Shown piece by piece: positions 31,662 to 40,490 of a stretch of DNA of 64,000 nucleotides. The DNA comes from Palleniella muris (lineage in GTDB: Bacteria; Bacteroidota; Bacteroidia; Bacteroidales; Bacteroidaceae). Each line of letters begins with the position of its first letter. Position 1 is the stretch's first letter. The position numbers and the translations under genes were made by a program. The stretch is taken from NCBI RefSeq assembly GCF_004792655.1, contig NZ_SRZC01000007.1:78416-142415 (forward strand), in the 5' to 3' direction. The notes under the pieces were generated by a model, which was not told the DNA's origin, did not search any database, and saw nothing but the letters and a program-made list of their open reading frames with translations.

Positions 31662-31744
31662 GGAAGGTAAAGCAGCAAGGTGCTGCAACGGTCTTGAAAA
31701 CCGATTGTCCTGTATAGGATTCTCTTCGATTGGGATGCCTTCCG
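31662..31744 (+). tRNA. tRNA-Ser (TGA)
   Basis: Acceptor GGAAGGT/GCCTTCC, anticodon arm CGGT-CTTGAAA-ACCG with anticodon TGA, a long variable arm (TCCTGTATAGGA) and T arm TCTC-TTCGATT-GGGA. Discriminator G. The D arm (GCAGC AAGGT GCTGC) is unusually stable. The long variable arm is typical of class II tRNA-Ser. Confidence 0.85.
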
Positions 31745-31767
31745 CACAATGAATAAATTTATCTTAT

Positions 31768-32040
31768 ATGAAAAAGTATTTCAAATGGCTTACTGAAAGC
31801 AACCGTCCCAAACACATTCTTGTCGGCTTCTTTATTGGCTTAACTCTTGGTGTTGTTGCAGCTTTTACCGCCGCTTTTTCTGCTGAAATGAAAGACTGGC
31901 TTTGGAACGGCAAGCGTGGCGGTACTTTCGGTTGGATCAAAGGTAACGGTTTTGATTGGCTCGATTTCATCGCTACCATTATTGGTGGAATTACAGGAGC
32001 CTTGTTCCGTTATCTTGTTTTGGGTACGTCCATTTGTTGA
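31768..32040 (+). CDS. phage-type small membrane protein, 90 aa
   Basis: Two hydrophobic segments (residues about 18-40 and 66-86) flank a polar segment rich in Trp, Gly and Lys (KDWLWNGKRGGTFGW, DWLDF). Proteins with this SNRPKHILVGFFIG start and DWLD..AT..GG ending occur in Bacteroidota prophages, where a lysis role is sometimes supposed. I cannot prove holin function from the sequence. Confidence 0.6.
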   Translation: MKKYFKWLTESNRPKHILVGFFIGLTLGVVAAFTAAFSAEMKDWLWNGKRGGTFGWIKGNGFDWLDFIATIIGGITGALFRYLVLGTSIC

Positions 32041-32057
32041 AGTGAAGTGTAGAATTG

Positions 32058-32095
32058 AGTCCCGGTAGCAAAACAAGGCTACCGGGACTTTTTAC
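32058..32095. terminator. bidirectional terminator between element genes and integrase
   Basis: AGTCCCGGTAG (32058-32068) and CTACCGGGACT (32079-32089) form an 11-bp perfect stem followed by TTTTTAC. It separates the convergent membrane-protein gene and integrase. Confidence 0.85.
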
Positions 32096-32097
32096 AT

Positions 32098-33375
32098 TTA
32101 TGTCGCAGCTTTCATAAACGCCATCTGGAGTCTCTGCTGATTCGTGACGCTATCCCCGTTATAATAATGCTCTTGAATCATCTCTATGCTTGTGCCTGCC
32201 GCCATTGCAATATAGGAAATGGGCAAGCCGCTATCCAAGGCCACAGTGATTGCCGTATGGCGAAACACATAGGCATACAGGTCGTAGTCCATACCCAGCT
32301 CTTTTCCGACTGATTTAAGCCAGATATTGAGCTTTTCCCGAAACTTTTTGAATGTATAGTCTTTGGTCTGATATGTCTTTTCTTTTTCATCGTCCATGAT
32401 TGGAAAGACATACCCATCTGTAGTTGTTCCTCTGTATTTGGAAATGATATTCCCCATTACCGGAGACACCGGAACTTCAACCAGTTGGTGTGTTTTCTTG
32501 CGTCTGGTTCTGATTGTGTTATTGCGAGTAAGTTCCGAGTATTTCAGTTTAATGACATCACATGGAGCGAAAAAGGAGTGGAACATGAATATGCAGAAAT
32601 CGCGATACAGTTCAACTTCTTTACGGTTTTTGTATTGCGGAGTGAGTTTGGACAAATCCGCATTGATGAATCGTCTCAGTTGCTCTTGCGTTAATATATC
32701 GGGAGTTTTATTGTCAGCGCAGTTTCTTTTGGGATTATATTCCGCGAACTTGAAGTCCCCTATTTGGGCCAATGAGAACGGGACATCCTTATCCTTGCTG
32801 GCCTTGCCCAGTAAGTTCCTGAAAGATTTTGATGTTCCCTTGTACCCATCATATTTTGCGAATGTGTGGGCCAGTTGAACACAAGCCTTATAATCGAGCG
32901 ACTGGAAAGTCAAGGATGAGAAACCCCTGATGATTTTGCGGCACTTGCTCAGCAGTTTGGAATAGGTCTCGAAATTGCAGCCCAACTTTGCCTTTTCCCG
33001 CAAGATGACCTCTTCCAGATATTTCTCAACAAAGTTGAAATCGGATGCCGGTACTGCATTTCCCACCGGTCTTTCAATGATTTCACATTTGACTTGCTTG
33101 ATAGGCTGGAAGTATGACGCTACCTGCCTCGCCGTGAGTTCAGGATGCTCAAGCAGCAACTTTGTATAGGGGTTCTTGAACTCCTCCAGAATCTTGTTGT
33201 TCTCCGAGTATGAAACGGCGTTGGCTGAGAAACGCTCTTTGTCCGCGTTCCAATGCCTCGCTAAATTGGGACTGCCGGTCAAAAGGTGTTTGACCGATTT
33301 GTAGTATCTTTCTTTCCCCTCACTTATTCTCAGGACGAGGGAACTATCCTTTATTATGAATTTTAGCTTCACCAT
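32098..33375 (-). CDS. tyrosine recombinase (integrase), 425 aa
   Basis: The start at 33375 (MVKLKFIIKDSS) is preferred to 33474, whose extra 33 residues are not typical. N-terminal arm-binding region (1-100), core-binding helices (105-200) and catalytic domain (225-425). YVFRHTAIT has the second catalytic Arg and His (R372, H373); RRKKT supplies the Lys; EHYYN carries the nucleophilic Tyr (404 or 405). The usual first Arg is not seen (FHSFFAPCDVIKLK where GxR is expected). It would integrate or excise the element. It lies next to tRNA-Phe, its probable target. Confidence 0.85.
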   Translation of the reverse strand: MVKLKFIIKDSSLVLRISEGKERYYKSVKHLLTGSPNLARHWNADKERFSANAVSYSENNKILEEFKNPYTKLLLEHPELTARQVASYFQPIKQVKCEIIERPVGNAVPASDFNFVEKYLEEVILREKAKLGCNFETYSKLLSKCRKIIRGFSSLTFQSLDYKACVQLAHTFAKYDGYKGTSKSFRNLLGKASKDKDVPFSLAQIGDFKFAEYNPKRNCADNKTPDILTQEQLRRFINADLSKLTPQYKNRKEVELYRDFCIFMFHSFFAPCDVIKLKYSELTRNNTIRTRRKKTHQLVEVPVSPVMGNIISKYRGTTTDGYVFPIMDDEKEKTYQTKDYTFKKFREKLNIWLKSVGKELGMDYDLYAYVFRHTAITVALDSGLPISYIAMAAGTSIEMIQEHYYNGDSVTNQQRLQMAFMKAAT

Positions 33376-33593
33376 AACTCTTTGTTCTTGTTTTGCATTT
33401 AAGAATAGAAGAATGATGAACCAATAGTTGTAACCGGATGTAACTTTTCCAATGTACACCACAATGTACACCAACCGGGTCGTTCCCTTTTTTGAATTTT
33501 TCGTTCTAACAGGATTGATGTTAGTTGGATGTATGCCTAATCAGCGCGAAATCAATCACTTACAATCCACAAAACGACAAATTCAACATAACA

Positions 33594-33622
33594 GAAAAGG
33601 AAGTTGATTATCTCAACTTCCT
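33594..33622 (-). terminator. terminator of tRNA-Phe
   Basis: AGGAAGTTGA (33598-33607) and TCAACTTCCT (33613-33622) form a stem; read on the minus strand it is followed by TTTT. It lies just beyond the 3' end of tRNA-Phe. Confidence 0.6.
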
Positions 33623-33629
33623 TTTCGAG

Positions 33630-33702
33630 TGGTGCCAACGGGATTCGAACCAGTGACACACGGATTTTCAGTCCGATGCTCTACCAACTGAGCTATGGCA
33701 CC
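33630..33702 (-). tRNA. tRNA-Phe (GAA), probable attachment site
   Basis: On the minus strand: acceptor GGTGCCA/TGGCACC, anticodon loop ACTGAAAAT (GAA), T arm CTGG-TTCGAATC-CCG-like, discriminator A, no encoded CCA. Its 3' end faces the integrase gene 255 nt away, which is the classic arrangement of an attachment site at a tRNA 3' end. The other att copy would lie left of the window. Confidence 0.9.
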
Positions 33703-33846
33703 TCGTCTTTCAGTGCTTAGGATTGTTATTTCCTAAAAGCGAGTGCAAAGGTACTGCTTTTTTCTGAACTGTGCAAGCTTTTTCGTGTTTTTTTTCAAAA
33801 AAGTGTATTTTTTCCTATTTTTATTGCATATTTCCAAAATAAGTTG

Positions 33847-33854
33847 TAATTTTG
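33847..33854 (+). promoter_or_regulatory. promoter of tRNA-Pro
   Basis: TAATTTTG is a sigma-ABfr -7 box, 12 nt before the tRNA start. TTGC about 20 nt upstream is a possible -33 element. Confidence 0.65.
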
Positions 33855-33865
33855 CAGATGCAATT

Positions 33866-33938
33866 CGGGATGTAGCGCAGTTGGTAGCGTACTGCGTTCG
33901 GGACGCAGGGGTCGCCAGTTCGAGTCTGGTCATCCCGA
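33866..33938 (+). tRNA. tRNA-Pro (CGG)
   Basis: Acceptor CGGGATG/CATCCCG, anticodon arm CTGCG-TTCGGGA-CGCAG (anticodon CGG), T arm CCAG-TTCGAGT-CTGG, discriminator A. CCA is not encoded. It belongs to the chromosome. Confidence 0.9.
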
Positions 33939-33948
33939 CAAGCAAGAA

Positions 33949-33986
33949 GCCGGCATCGTTTCTTTCGATGCCGGTTCTTTCTTTTT
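33949..33986 (+). terminator. terminator of tRNA-Pro
   Basis: GCCGGCATCG (33949-33958) with CGATGCCGG (33966-33974), followed by TTCTTTCTTTTT. Confidence 0.8.
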
Positions 33987-34039
33987 CACACCCCACCCTT
34001 CACCACTGCCGCAACAAGGCGTGAAAGATGCTCAAACAA

Positions 34040-34121
34040 AGTGTTACCTTTCATCAGGTAAAGTGTCACAGTTGACCATGCAAAAGGTTACACTTCACAT
34101 GGCAAAAGGTTACCTTTGATT
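34040..34121. repeat. intergenic repeat cluster, copy A
   Basis: Several short direct and inverted copies of GTTACCTTT / AAAGGTTAC and TTCACA lie here, including GCAAAAGGTTACACTTCACA followed by GGCAAAAGGTTACCTTT. A similar cluster stands at 42092-42182. The pair could be protein binding sites or a small intergenic repeat family. Confidence 0.55.
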
Positions 34122-34164
34122 TCGCCTTGCATTATGAGCCCATTTCATTATTATTACCAAACAC

Positions 34165-34512
34165 ATGTCTGACATGAAACATCTTTTCATTTTACCAAGA
34201 ATTTCCTTACTTTCGTTTGCTATGCTACCCATAGCATACAACTATGATTTGTGGTGTGCTGTAATATGCGTGCTCATTTTTCTCCCATTGCTGATTCTTC
34301 TCATAGCTGCCATTATCAACTCACGCAAGACGGGAACCGGATTCCTTACAAACCTCTATGGTTACAGACTGAATTGGTTTGATGTCCTGATTAGATGCAT
34401 TGGAACCTTCAATGGCTTGCTGATCGGTTCGACAAAGGTCACAATCTTTTGGACCATGCTAACAGCATTCACCCTCTTTGAGGTTATCACATCCAAGCCG
34501 AAACTCTCATAA
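34165..34512 (+). CDS. integral membrane protein, 115 aa
   Basis: Three hydrophobic segments (residues about 12-30, 32-50 and 82-105) separated by short loops. The start could be 34165 or 34174. No family recognised. It is followed by a bidirectional terminator shared with the convergent trpS. Confidence 0.6.
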   Translation: MSDMKHLFILPRISLLSFAMLPIAYNYDLWCAVICVLIFLPLLILLIAAIINSRKTGTGFLTNLYGYRLNWFDVLIRCIGTFNGLLIGSTKVTIFWTMLTAFTLFEVITSKPKLS

Positions 34513-34545
34513 CGACTCGTAATCTTTTACCCTCCCTATACGCAA

Positions 34546-34587
34546 TTACCGCCGACAGTTCTCCATAAAAGAGCTATCGGCGGTAAT
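34546..34587. terminator. bidirectional terminator
   Basis: TTACCGCCGA-CAGTTCT and AGAGCTA-TCGGCGGTAA (34547-34586) form a long stem with a small mismatch around CCATAAA. It is placed between two convergent genes. Confidence 0.8.
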
Positions 34588-34608
34588 CATTTGTATGCCT
34601 GAAAGAAT

Positions 34609-35706
34609 CTATTTGTTCTGTTCGTTAAAGCGTTTCTGCTGCTCTGCAACAAGTTCCTTGTCATCAAAGTAGTCGATACGCATGGCATGGCGCACCTCTG
34701 CAAGAGTCTTTGCACCCACCTTGCGTGCCTCCTCCGTTCCGCGACGCAGCACTTCGTAGACCTCAGCGATATTGCTTTCCAGTTCCTTGCGGCGTGTGCG
34801 GATAGGTTCAAGACGGTCATTGAGGACGTTGTAGAGGAATTTCTTGCATGTGCCGTCACCAAGACCGCCGCGGGTGTAATGAGCCTTCATCTCGTCAAGG
34901 TTCTTGTAATCAGGGAGGAAACGCTCGAAATCCTCGTCCCTGCAGAAAGCGTCAAGATATGTAAATACCGTGTTTCCCTCGATGTGTCCCGGGTCTTCGA
35001 TGTTCAGGTGCTGTGGGTCGGTGAACATGGAGTTGACCTTTTTCTTCAGTTCCTTTGCAGTATCGGAAAGATATATGCAGTTGCCGAGTGACTTTGACAT
35101 CTTTGCCTTGCCGTCCGTTCCCGGCAGACGCATGCACGCCTTGTTCTCAGGGAGCAGCACCTGGCATTCGTTCAGCACCTCGCCATAGATATGGTTGAAG
35201 CGGCGCACAATCTCGTTTGTCAATTCAATCATCGGCTTCTGGTCTTCTCCGACAGGAATTGTCGTGCCATGGAAGAGCGTGATGTCCGCTGCCTGTGAGA
35301 TAGGATAGCAGAAGAATCCGGTAGGGATAGAGCCGCCTTCGAAGTTGCGCATCTCGATTTCCGTCTTCACTGTAGGGTTGCGCTGCACACGTGCCACGGA
35401 GACAAGGTTCATGTAGTAGAAAGCCAGCTCTGTCAGTTCAGGCACGGCAGACTGCACAAAGATGTTGCACTTTGACGGGTCAAGACCTGCTGAAAGATAG
35501 TCAAGAGCCACCTCTATGACGTTCTGGCGTATCTTCTCCGGATTGTCGGCATTGTCGGTGAGTGCCTGTGCGTCAGCAATCATGATGAAAATCTTGTCAT
35601 ATTCCCCTGAGTTCTGGAGTTCCACACGGCGGCGGAGAGAGCCTACATAATGGCCGATATGCAGTTTTCCGGTAGGACGGTCACCGGTAAGTATCACTTT
35701 TTCCAT
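34609..35706 (-). CDS. trpS: tryptophan--tRNA ligase
   Basis: The start at 35706 ([22 protein letters not shown]) gives 365 aa, close to the family length. HIGH occurs at residues 16-19 and the KMSKS motif in [16 protein letters not shown] and [19 protein letters not shown] are typical. It charges tRNA-Trp in the cytosol. The promoter lies within a perfect inverted repeat at 35740-35781. The terminator is shared with the convergent gene. Confidence 0.95.
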   Translation of the reverse strand: MEKVILTGDRPTGKLHIGHYVGSLRRRVELQNSGEYDKIFIMIADAQALTDNADNPEKIRQNVIEVALDYLSAGLDPSKCNIFVQSAVPELTELAFYYMNLVSVARVQRNPTVKTEIEMRNFEGGSIPTGFFCYPISQAADITLFHGTTIPVGEDQKPMIELTNEIVRRFNHIYGEVLNECQVLLPENKACMRLPGTDGKAKMSKSLGNCIYLSDTAKELKKKVNSMFTDPQHLNIEDPGHIEGNTVFTYLDAFCRDEDFERFLPDYKNLDEMKAHYTRGGLGDGTCKKFLYNVLNDRLEPIRTRRKELESNIAEVYEVLRRGTEEARKVGAKTLAEVRHAMRIDYFDDKELVAEQQKRFNEQNK

Positions 35707-35739
35707 TGTCTTTATATTATTAATGTATATATGAAAAAT

Positions 35740-35784
35740 GGTTATTCCGGTGCAAAGGTAACACTTTTTGCCGGAATAACCAAA
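35740..35784 (-). promoter_or_regulatory. trpS promoter inside an 11-bp inverted repeat
   Basis: Read on the minus strand: TTTG (35784-35781), 20 nt, TACCTTTG (35760-35753). GGTTATTCCGG (35740-35750) and CCGGAATAACC (35771-35781) form a perfect inverted repeat spanning the -33 to start region, so an operator or a 5' hairpin is likely. Confidence 0.65.
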
Positions 35785-35811
35785 TATTTCAGTATTTCCA
35801 TACAAAGGAAA

Positions 35812-36105
35812 TCAGAGTGTCTGCTCTATGTTCCAGACGAATGCGCGCAGACCGAGGAGAGGATTATCCACATCAAGTTTGCGCAGACGCGCCAAGAGAT
35901 GTTCCACACGGTCGTCATCGCAGATGGTGATAACAGCCTCGTTCATTGCCGGCCATGCGTGTGAACCGAGGTGCGGTTCGCCGGTCTTTGTGCCGCAGCC
36001 TCCCACCGTCGGGAAGAGCGTATAGCCACGGCAGAGTGATGATTTGAGAGCCTCAGCCACTCCTTCGTGGTGAGCCTGGTCGTATGTTATAAAGATACTT
36101 TTCAT
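35812..36105 (-). CDS. PII-like protein linked to RND transporter (PG0541-like)
   Basis: The start at 36105 (MKSIFITYDQAHHEGVAEAL) gives 97 aa. TYDQAHHEGV, PTVGGCGTKTGEPHLGSHAWPAMNEAVITICDDD fits the small ferredoxin-like PII fold seen next to RND pumps in Bacteroidota. It probably senses a ligand or metal and acts on the pump, but this is inferred from position. It is the last gene of the operon tolC-type, adaptor, RND, PII-like. Confidence 0.75.
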   Translation of the reverse strand: MKSIFITYDQAHHEGVAEALKSSLCRGYTLFPTVGGCGTKTGEPHLGSHAWPAMNEAVITICDDDRVEHLLARLRKLDVDNPLLGLRAFVWNIEQTL

Positions 36106-36122
36106 AATGTTCTTGTGTATTG

Positions 36123-36146
36123 TGGTGGGGCAGTTACGCCCCACCA
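36123..36146. repeat. intercistronic hairpin
   Basis: TGGTGGGGC (36123-36131) with GCCCCACCA (36138-36146), 9 bp around AGTTAC, lies between the RND gene and the PII-like gene. It may reduce expression of the last gene or stabilise the upstream message. Confidence 0.65.
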
Positions 36147-36161
36147 TTGTTGTTTTACAGA

Positions 36162-39100
36162 CTATTTTGCCCTATTGAGTTGCTCTTCTTCCTTATGTTC
36201 TGCCCAGTAAGCGTCAAGTTCGCGCTCCTCACGCATCCGGCGGCGCTTGTTCTTGGTGCCGACACCGCCAAAGATACAGAACATCGCAGGGACATAAATC
36301 AGCGTAAGCACAGTGGAGACACAGAGGCCACCAATGATGCTGACACCCATCGGACGCCACATCTCAGCACCGACACCTTGTCCCACAGCCATAGGAACCA
36401 TACCGAGGATAGTGGTGAGTGTGGTCATGAGGATAGGACGCAGACGGCTTCGTGCTGCGATTGTAGCGGAACGTATGAGCCCGTTGCCACGTTCACGCAT
36501 GAGGTTGGTATAATCGATGAGTACAATACCGTTCTTCACCACAATACCGATAAGCATGATGCCACCGAGCATTGACATGACACTGAGCGTTGTCTGTGTT
36601 ATCACAAGTGCAAGGATTATACCCGAGAGGGCGAAAGGCACTGAGAGCATGATGATGAACGGATAGGTCATTGACTCAAACTGTGCTGCCATGACGATGA
36701 ACACAAGGATGATGATGAGGATGCCCAGTGTGCCAAGGTCGCGGTTGGAGTCCTGCTGGTCCTCGTAAGAGCCGGCAACCTGGACAGTAACGCCTGCCGG
36801 GAGGTCCATCTTCTTGTAGATAGACTGACCGAGTTCTACACCTTCCGACAAGGCATGGCCGTCGGCAAGCACCGCACTGACAGTGACATAACGCTGTCGG
36901 TCCTTACGCTCGATTGTAGGCGGGATGGCACTCTCCTCCACAGTAGCCACGTCGCAGATACGTATGTTCTGACCATAGCCGTTAGGAATAACCATGTTTT
37001 CCAAGTCATTGACAGAGATACGGGCAGAAGGCTCATAGCGAACCTTGATGTCATACTCCTCGCCGTCCTCACGGAAATAAGAGAGTCGCGAACCGCTTAT
37101 AATGTTGCGCACGGCACTTGCTGCTGTCTGCATGCCGATGTTCTGCTGCGCCAGTTTCTCACGGTCGAAATTCACCACCACTTCCGGCTGATAGTCGGAG
37201 CGTGAGATGAATACCTGAGTCACAATGTTCTCCTTGCGGAGCTTGTCGGCAAGAGTGTGTGCGATATCACTTGTAGCATTCATGTCATAGCCATAAATCT
37301 CGAAAGTGGCTGTCGCCTGTCCACCCATGGAGCCTCCGCTGCTGCCACCAAGGTTCACTTGGTACTTCGCCAGCTCAGGAATAGCCTTCAAGTCTGCACG
37401 CATCTCGTCACAGATTGCTGCCAGACCCTTCTCACGCTCATTGGACGGAACCATCATTATGTTGAACGAAATGATATGTGAACCGTTGTCGGAAAGTGAT
37501 GCCCATGTGTTGTCATCACCTGCCTGACCTACAGTAAAGTTACATGACTGCAAGTCATCGCCGTAGCGCTGCTGCCATTTCTTCACAAGATTCTTTGCAA
37601 GTTCCTCGGAAATCTCCACACGTGTGCCTACAGGCAACTGCAGAGTGATACCCACACGACCGGAGTCGTTGGCAGGGAAGAACTCCGACTGTATGCCGAA
37701 GATTCCGGCAAGGGCTATCGTTCCGGCAAACAAGGCGAAGCATCCTGCGAGGACAGTCTTGCGGTGGCGCACCGACCAGTTAATCTTTTTCTCGTACCAA
37801 TCGTCAAGCCCATCAAGGCTCTTGCTTACAGGCGAGTAGAGCTTTTTGAACAGAGGGCTCTGCTTTTTCTTCAGCTTAAGCATCAGTGAACACAGCATCG
37901 GCGTGAACGAGAGTGCCGAAAGAGTGGATATGGTCATGATGATACACATCATCCAACCCAACTGTTTGAAGAGCACACCTGCCATACCGGTCACCATGGT
38001 AAGAGGGAAGAACACGGCAATCATGGTCAACGTGGAAGCCACAACGGAGATAGCCACCTCCTGAGTGCCATGTATGGCAGCCTGTTTTGGTGAGGAGCCG
38101 CGCTCGATGTGTGTCGTAACGTTCTCCAAAACCACAATGGCATCGTCCACAACGTTACCGATGGCAATGGAAAGACATGAGAGAGAAATCATGTTCAATG
38201 AGCCGCCGGTGGCATACAGGTAGATGAACGATGCGATGAGCGACATCGGGATTGTGATGACAATAATCATTGTAGCACGCCAGCGTCCAAGGAAAACGAA
38301 CACAACCAATGCCACGAAGAGCATGGCGTAGGCGATTGTTTCCTCAAGAGAGCCTATGGTGTTGAGGATATTGTCCGAAGTATTGACGATGACTCCCAAC
38401 TTAACGTCGGAAGGAAGATTGTTCTGCAACTCCGGAAGTTTCTTCATCACAGCATCGGCAATGGCAACGGAGTTCGCACCAGACTGCTTCTGCACGACAA
38501 TCATGGCACCCTGCGTGCCGTTGGTGAACGTGCGCTGTGCACGTTCCTCCACATTATCGACTATTCGTGCGACATCCTTCAGATAGACATTCGCACCGTT
38601 TTTGGTGCCGACAATGACATTCTCCATCTGCTTAGGGTCACTGAACTCACCTTCCACACGGACGGTGAACGTCTGGGTGCCTATATCGACAGTACCCGTT
38701 GTGACATTATGGTTCTCGGCATTGACAGCCTGACTCACCTGCAATGGCGACAGTCCGTAAGCCTCCATCTTGCGAGGGTCCATGTAGATGTTTATCTCTC
38801 GCTTTGGAGCACCTGAGATACTCACCGTGCCGACACCGTCGATACGCGCCAAAGGGTTGGCGACGACATCATCGAGTATCTTGTACAATGCCTTCTGCGA
38901 CTCATTCGCCTCCACCGAAAGGAGGAGTATAGGAATCATGTCCGTGGAGAACTTAAACAGGACAGGCGACTGGGCTTCGTCAGGAAGGGAGTTGCTTATC
39001 ATGTCAAGTTTGTCTCGCACATCATTCGTCAAGTCGTCAATGTCATAGCCATACTCAAACTGCAGGGTGATGACGGAGACTCCTTCACGTGAATTACTCG

Positions 39101-39341
39101 TGATATGCTTCAAGTGCTCGACAGAGTTCAGAGTGTTCTCCAGCGGGCGTGTCACGTTGTTCTCTATGTCATTGGCTGACGCACCGTTATAGTACGTCAT
39201 GACCATGATTGTGTTGGTATCGATGTCCGGATAAAGGTCGATAGGGAGCTTTATCAGGGAGAATATACCGAAAATGATGACGGCGCAGAAACACAGGCTC
39301 GTCATAATCGGTCGTTTGACCGCGCCTTCGTATAGTGTCAT
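36162..39341 (-). CDS. RND efflux transporter, inner membrane subunit
   Basis: The 1059-residue protein has the AcrB/HAE1 layout: an N-terminal membrane helix with PIMTSLCFCAVIIFGIFSL, two large periplasmic loops, and two six-helix bundles. GNVVDDAIVVLEN has the paired Asp residues of the proton relay. It pumps compounds out with the adaptor (39435) and outer membrane factor (40491). The substrate cannot be told from the sequence. Confidence 0.95.
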   Translation of the reverse strand: MTLYEGAVKRPIMTSLCFCAVIIFGIFSLIKLPIDLYPDIDTNTIMVMTYYNGASANDIENNVTRPLENTLNSVEHLKHITSNSREGVSVITLQFEYGYDIDDLTNDVRDKLDMISNSLPDEAQSPVLFKFSTDMIPILLLSVEANESQKALYKILDDVVANPLARIDGVGTVSISGAPKREINIYMDPRKMEAYGLSPLQVSQAVNAENHNVTTGTVDIGTQTFTVRVEGEFSDPKQMENVIVGTKNGANVYLKDVARIVDNVEERAQRTFTNGTQGAMIVVQKQSGANSVAIADAVMKKLPELQNNLPSDVKLGVIVNTSDNILNTIGSLEETIAYAMLFVALVVFVFLGRWRATMIIVITIPMSLIASFIYLYATGGSLNMISLSCLSIAIGNVVDDAIVVLENVTTHIERGSSPKQAAIHGTQEVAISVVASTLTMIAVFFPLTMVTGMAGVLFKQLGWMMCIIMTISTLSALSFTPMLCSLMLKLKKKQSPLFKKLYSPVSKSLDGLDDWYEKKINWSVRHRKTVLAGCFALFAGTIALAGIFGIQSEFFPANDSGRVGITLQLPVGTRVEISEELAKNLVKKWQQRYGDDLQSCNFTVGQAGDDNTWASLSDNGSHIISFNIMMVPSNEREKGLAAICDEMRADLKAIPELAKYQVNLGGSSGGSMGGQATATFEIYGYDMNATSDIAHTLADKLRKENIVTQVFISRSDYQPEVVVNFDREKLAQQNIGMQTAASAVRNIISGSRLSYFREDGEEYDIKVRYEPSARISVNDLENMVIPNGYGQNIRICDVATVEESAIPPTIERKDRQRYVTVSAVLADGHALSEGVELGQSIYKKMDLPAGVTVQVAGSYEDQQDSNRDLGTLGILIIILVFIVMAAQFESMTYPFIIMLSVPFALSGIILALVITQTTLSVMSMLGGIMLIGIVVKNGIVLIDYTNLMRERGNGLIRSATIAARSRLRPILMTTLTTILGMVPMAVGQGVGAEMWRPMGVSIIGGLCVSTVLTLIYVPAMFCIFGGVGTKNKRRRMREERELDAYWAEHKEEEQLNRAK

Positions 39342-39434
39342 GTTGGTTTTGTTGTATTAAAAATTGGTTATATCATGTTGCATCATGCCGTATCATGATG
39401 CAACATAATATAACATGAAGAACCGCCCTCCCAT

Positions 39435-40445
39435 TTATTTCACGACTTTCACTTTCTTTCCGTTGGCAAGGCGTGACTGTCCTGCAACGACAACCTGCTG
39501 GCCGTCCTTCACACCGGAGAAGATTTCGTAAGTCTTGCCTATATGCTTTCCAAGTTCCACCTTATTATATGTTACTGTCTGCTTTGCCGCATCATAGACA
39601 TAAACATAGCGGTCGCCGGCACCAATCTGCTTGACAAGAGCCTCATCAGGTATGAGGACATGCTCCTGGCTGCCGAAATTCACTGTCGCACGGGCAAACA
39701 TTCCGGGACGGACTTTCTGATTTTGGTTGCTGATTGTGATTTCCACAGGGAAAGTGTGTGTCGCTTCATCAATGCTTGGGTGGATGATTGAAACATGTCC
39801 CACGAACTTCTCGCCCGGATAAGCATCAAGCTCTATGTCGATAGCCTGACCTTTCTTGATGTCCTTATAATGGATTTCAGAGATGTTTGTCACGATTTTC
39901 ACCACACTTGTCTCTTCGATTGTGAGAATAGGAGTGCCGTTGTACATATCGCCATTGTCATAGTTGCGTGCCGTAACGACACCGCTGATAGGAGCATAGA
40001 GCTGTGTGTTACGAGACATCTGTGCATACTGGGTCTGCAGGACGTCAAGCTGCATCTTGGCATTGTCGTACTCTGTCTTGCTTGCTCCACCTACATTGTA
40101 AAGCTGTTCGGTACGGCTGAACTCCAGTTTCTGGTTGTCTATCTGCAGTTTCAGCTGTCGCAGGCTTGACGCATCAAGCTGCACAACCACCTGTCCCTTC
40201 TTCACTCTGTCGCCGACATCCACGAGAACCTTCTCTATGCGGTAAGCGACATTAGGTGAGATGTTGTTCTTCACGTCACTCTCCACTACCGCCGTATAAG
40301 TCTCCGTCTGTGGCAAGACATCACTATGGACAGTCGCCAGCTTCACCTCCGGCAACTCTTCGGCAACTGTTTCTGCCTCTTTGTTCTTGTTTCCGCAACT
40401 TGCCATTGCAAGCATTGCAGCAGCTATAATAAAATATTTCTTCAT
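39435..40445 (-). CDS. RND periplasmic adaptor
   Basis: The 336-residue protein has a lipoprotein signal (MLAMASCGNKNKEAE), a lipoyl-like half motif (VGDRVKKGQVVVQLD), a coiled-coil hairpin and a beta-barrel region (YAPISGVVTARNYDNGD), as in AcrA/MexA. It links the RND pump to the outer membrane factor. The gap to the RND gene is 93 nt. Confidence 0.93.
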   Translation of the reverse strand: MKKYFIIAAAMLAMASCGNKNKEAETVAEELPEVKLATVHSDVLPQTETYTAVVESDVKNNISPNVAYRIEKVLVDVGDRVKKGQVVVQLDASSLRQLKLQIDNQKLEFSRTEQLYNVGGASKTEYDNAKMQLDVLQTQYAQMSRNTQLYAPISGVVTARNYDNGDMYNGTPILTIEETSVVKIVTNISEIHYKDIKKGQAIDIELDAYPGEKFVGHVSIIHPSIDEATHTFPVEITISNQNQKVRPGMFARATVNFGSQEHVLIPDEALVKQIGAGDRYVYVYDAAKQTVTYNKVELGKHIGKTYEIFSGVKDGQQVVVAGQSRLANGKKVKVVK

Positions 40446-40490
40446 CCTATATAATGGTTCTGGTTTTGTTTTCTTGCAATTGTTGATGTT

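Noticed and set aside
27174..33579. Shared CACAAAACGAC near 27175 and 33570 as att repeats
   Set aside because: Only 11 nt are shared, the first site is inside the element, and the tRNA-Phe end is a better att candidate.
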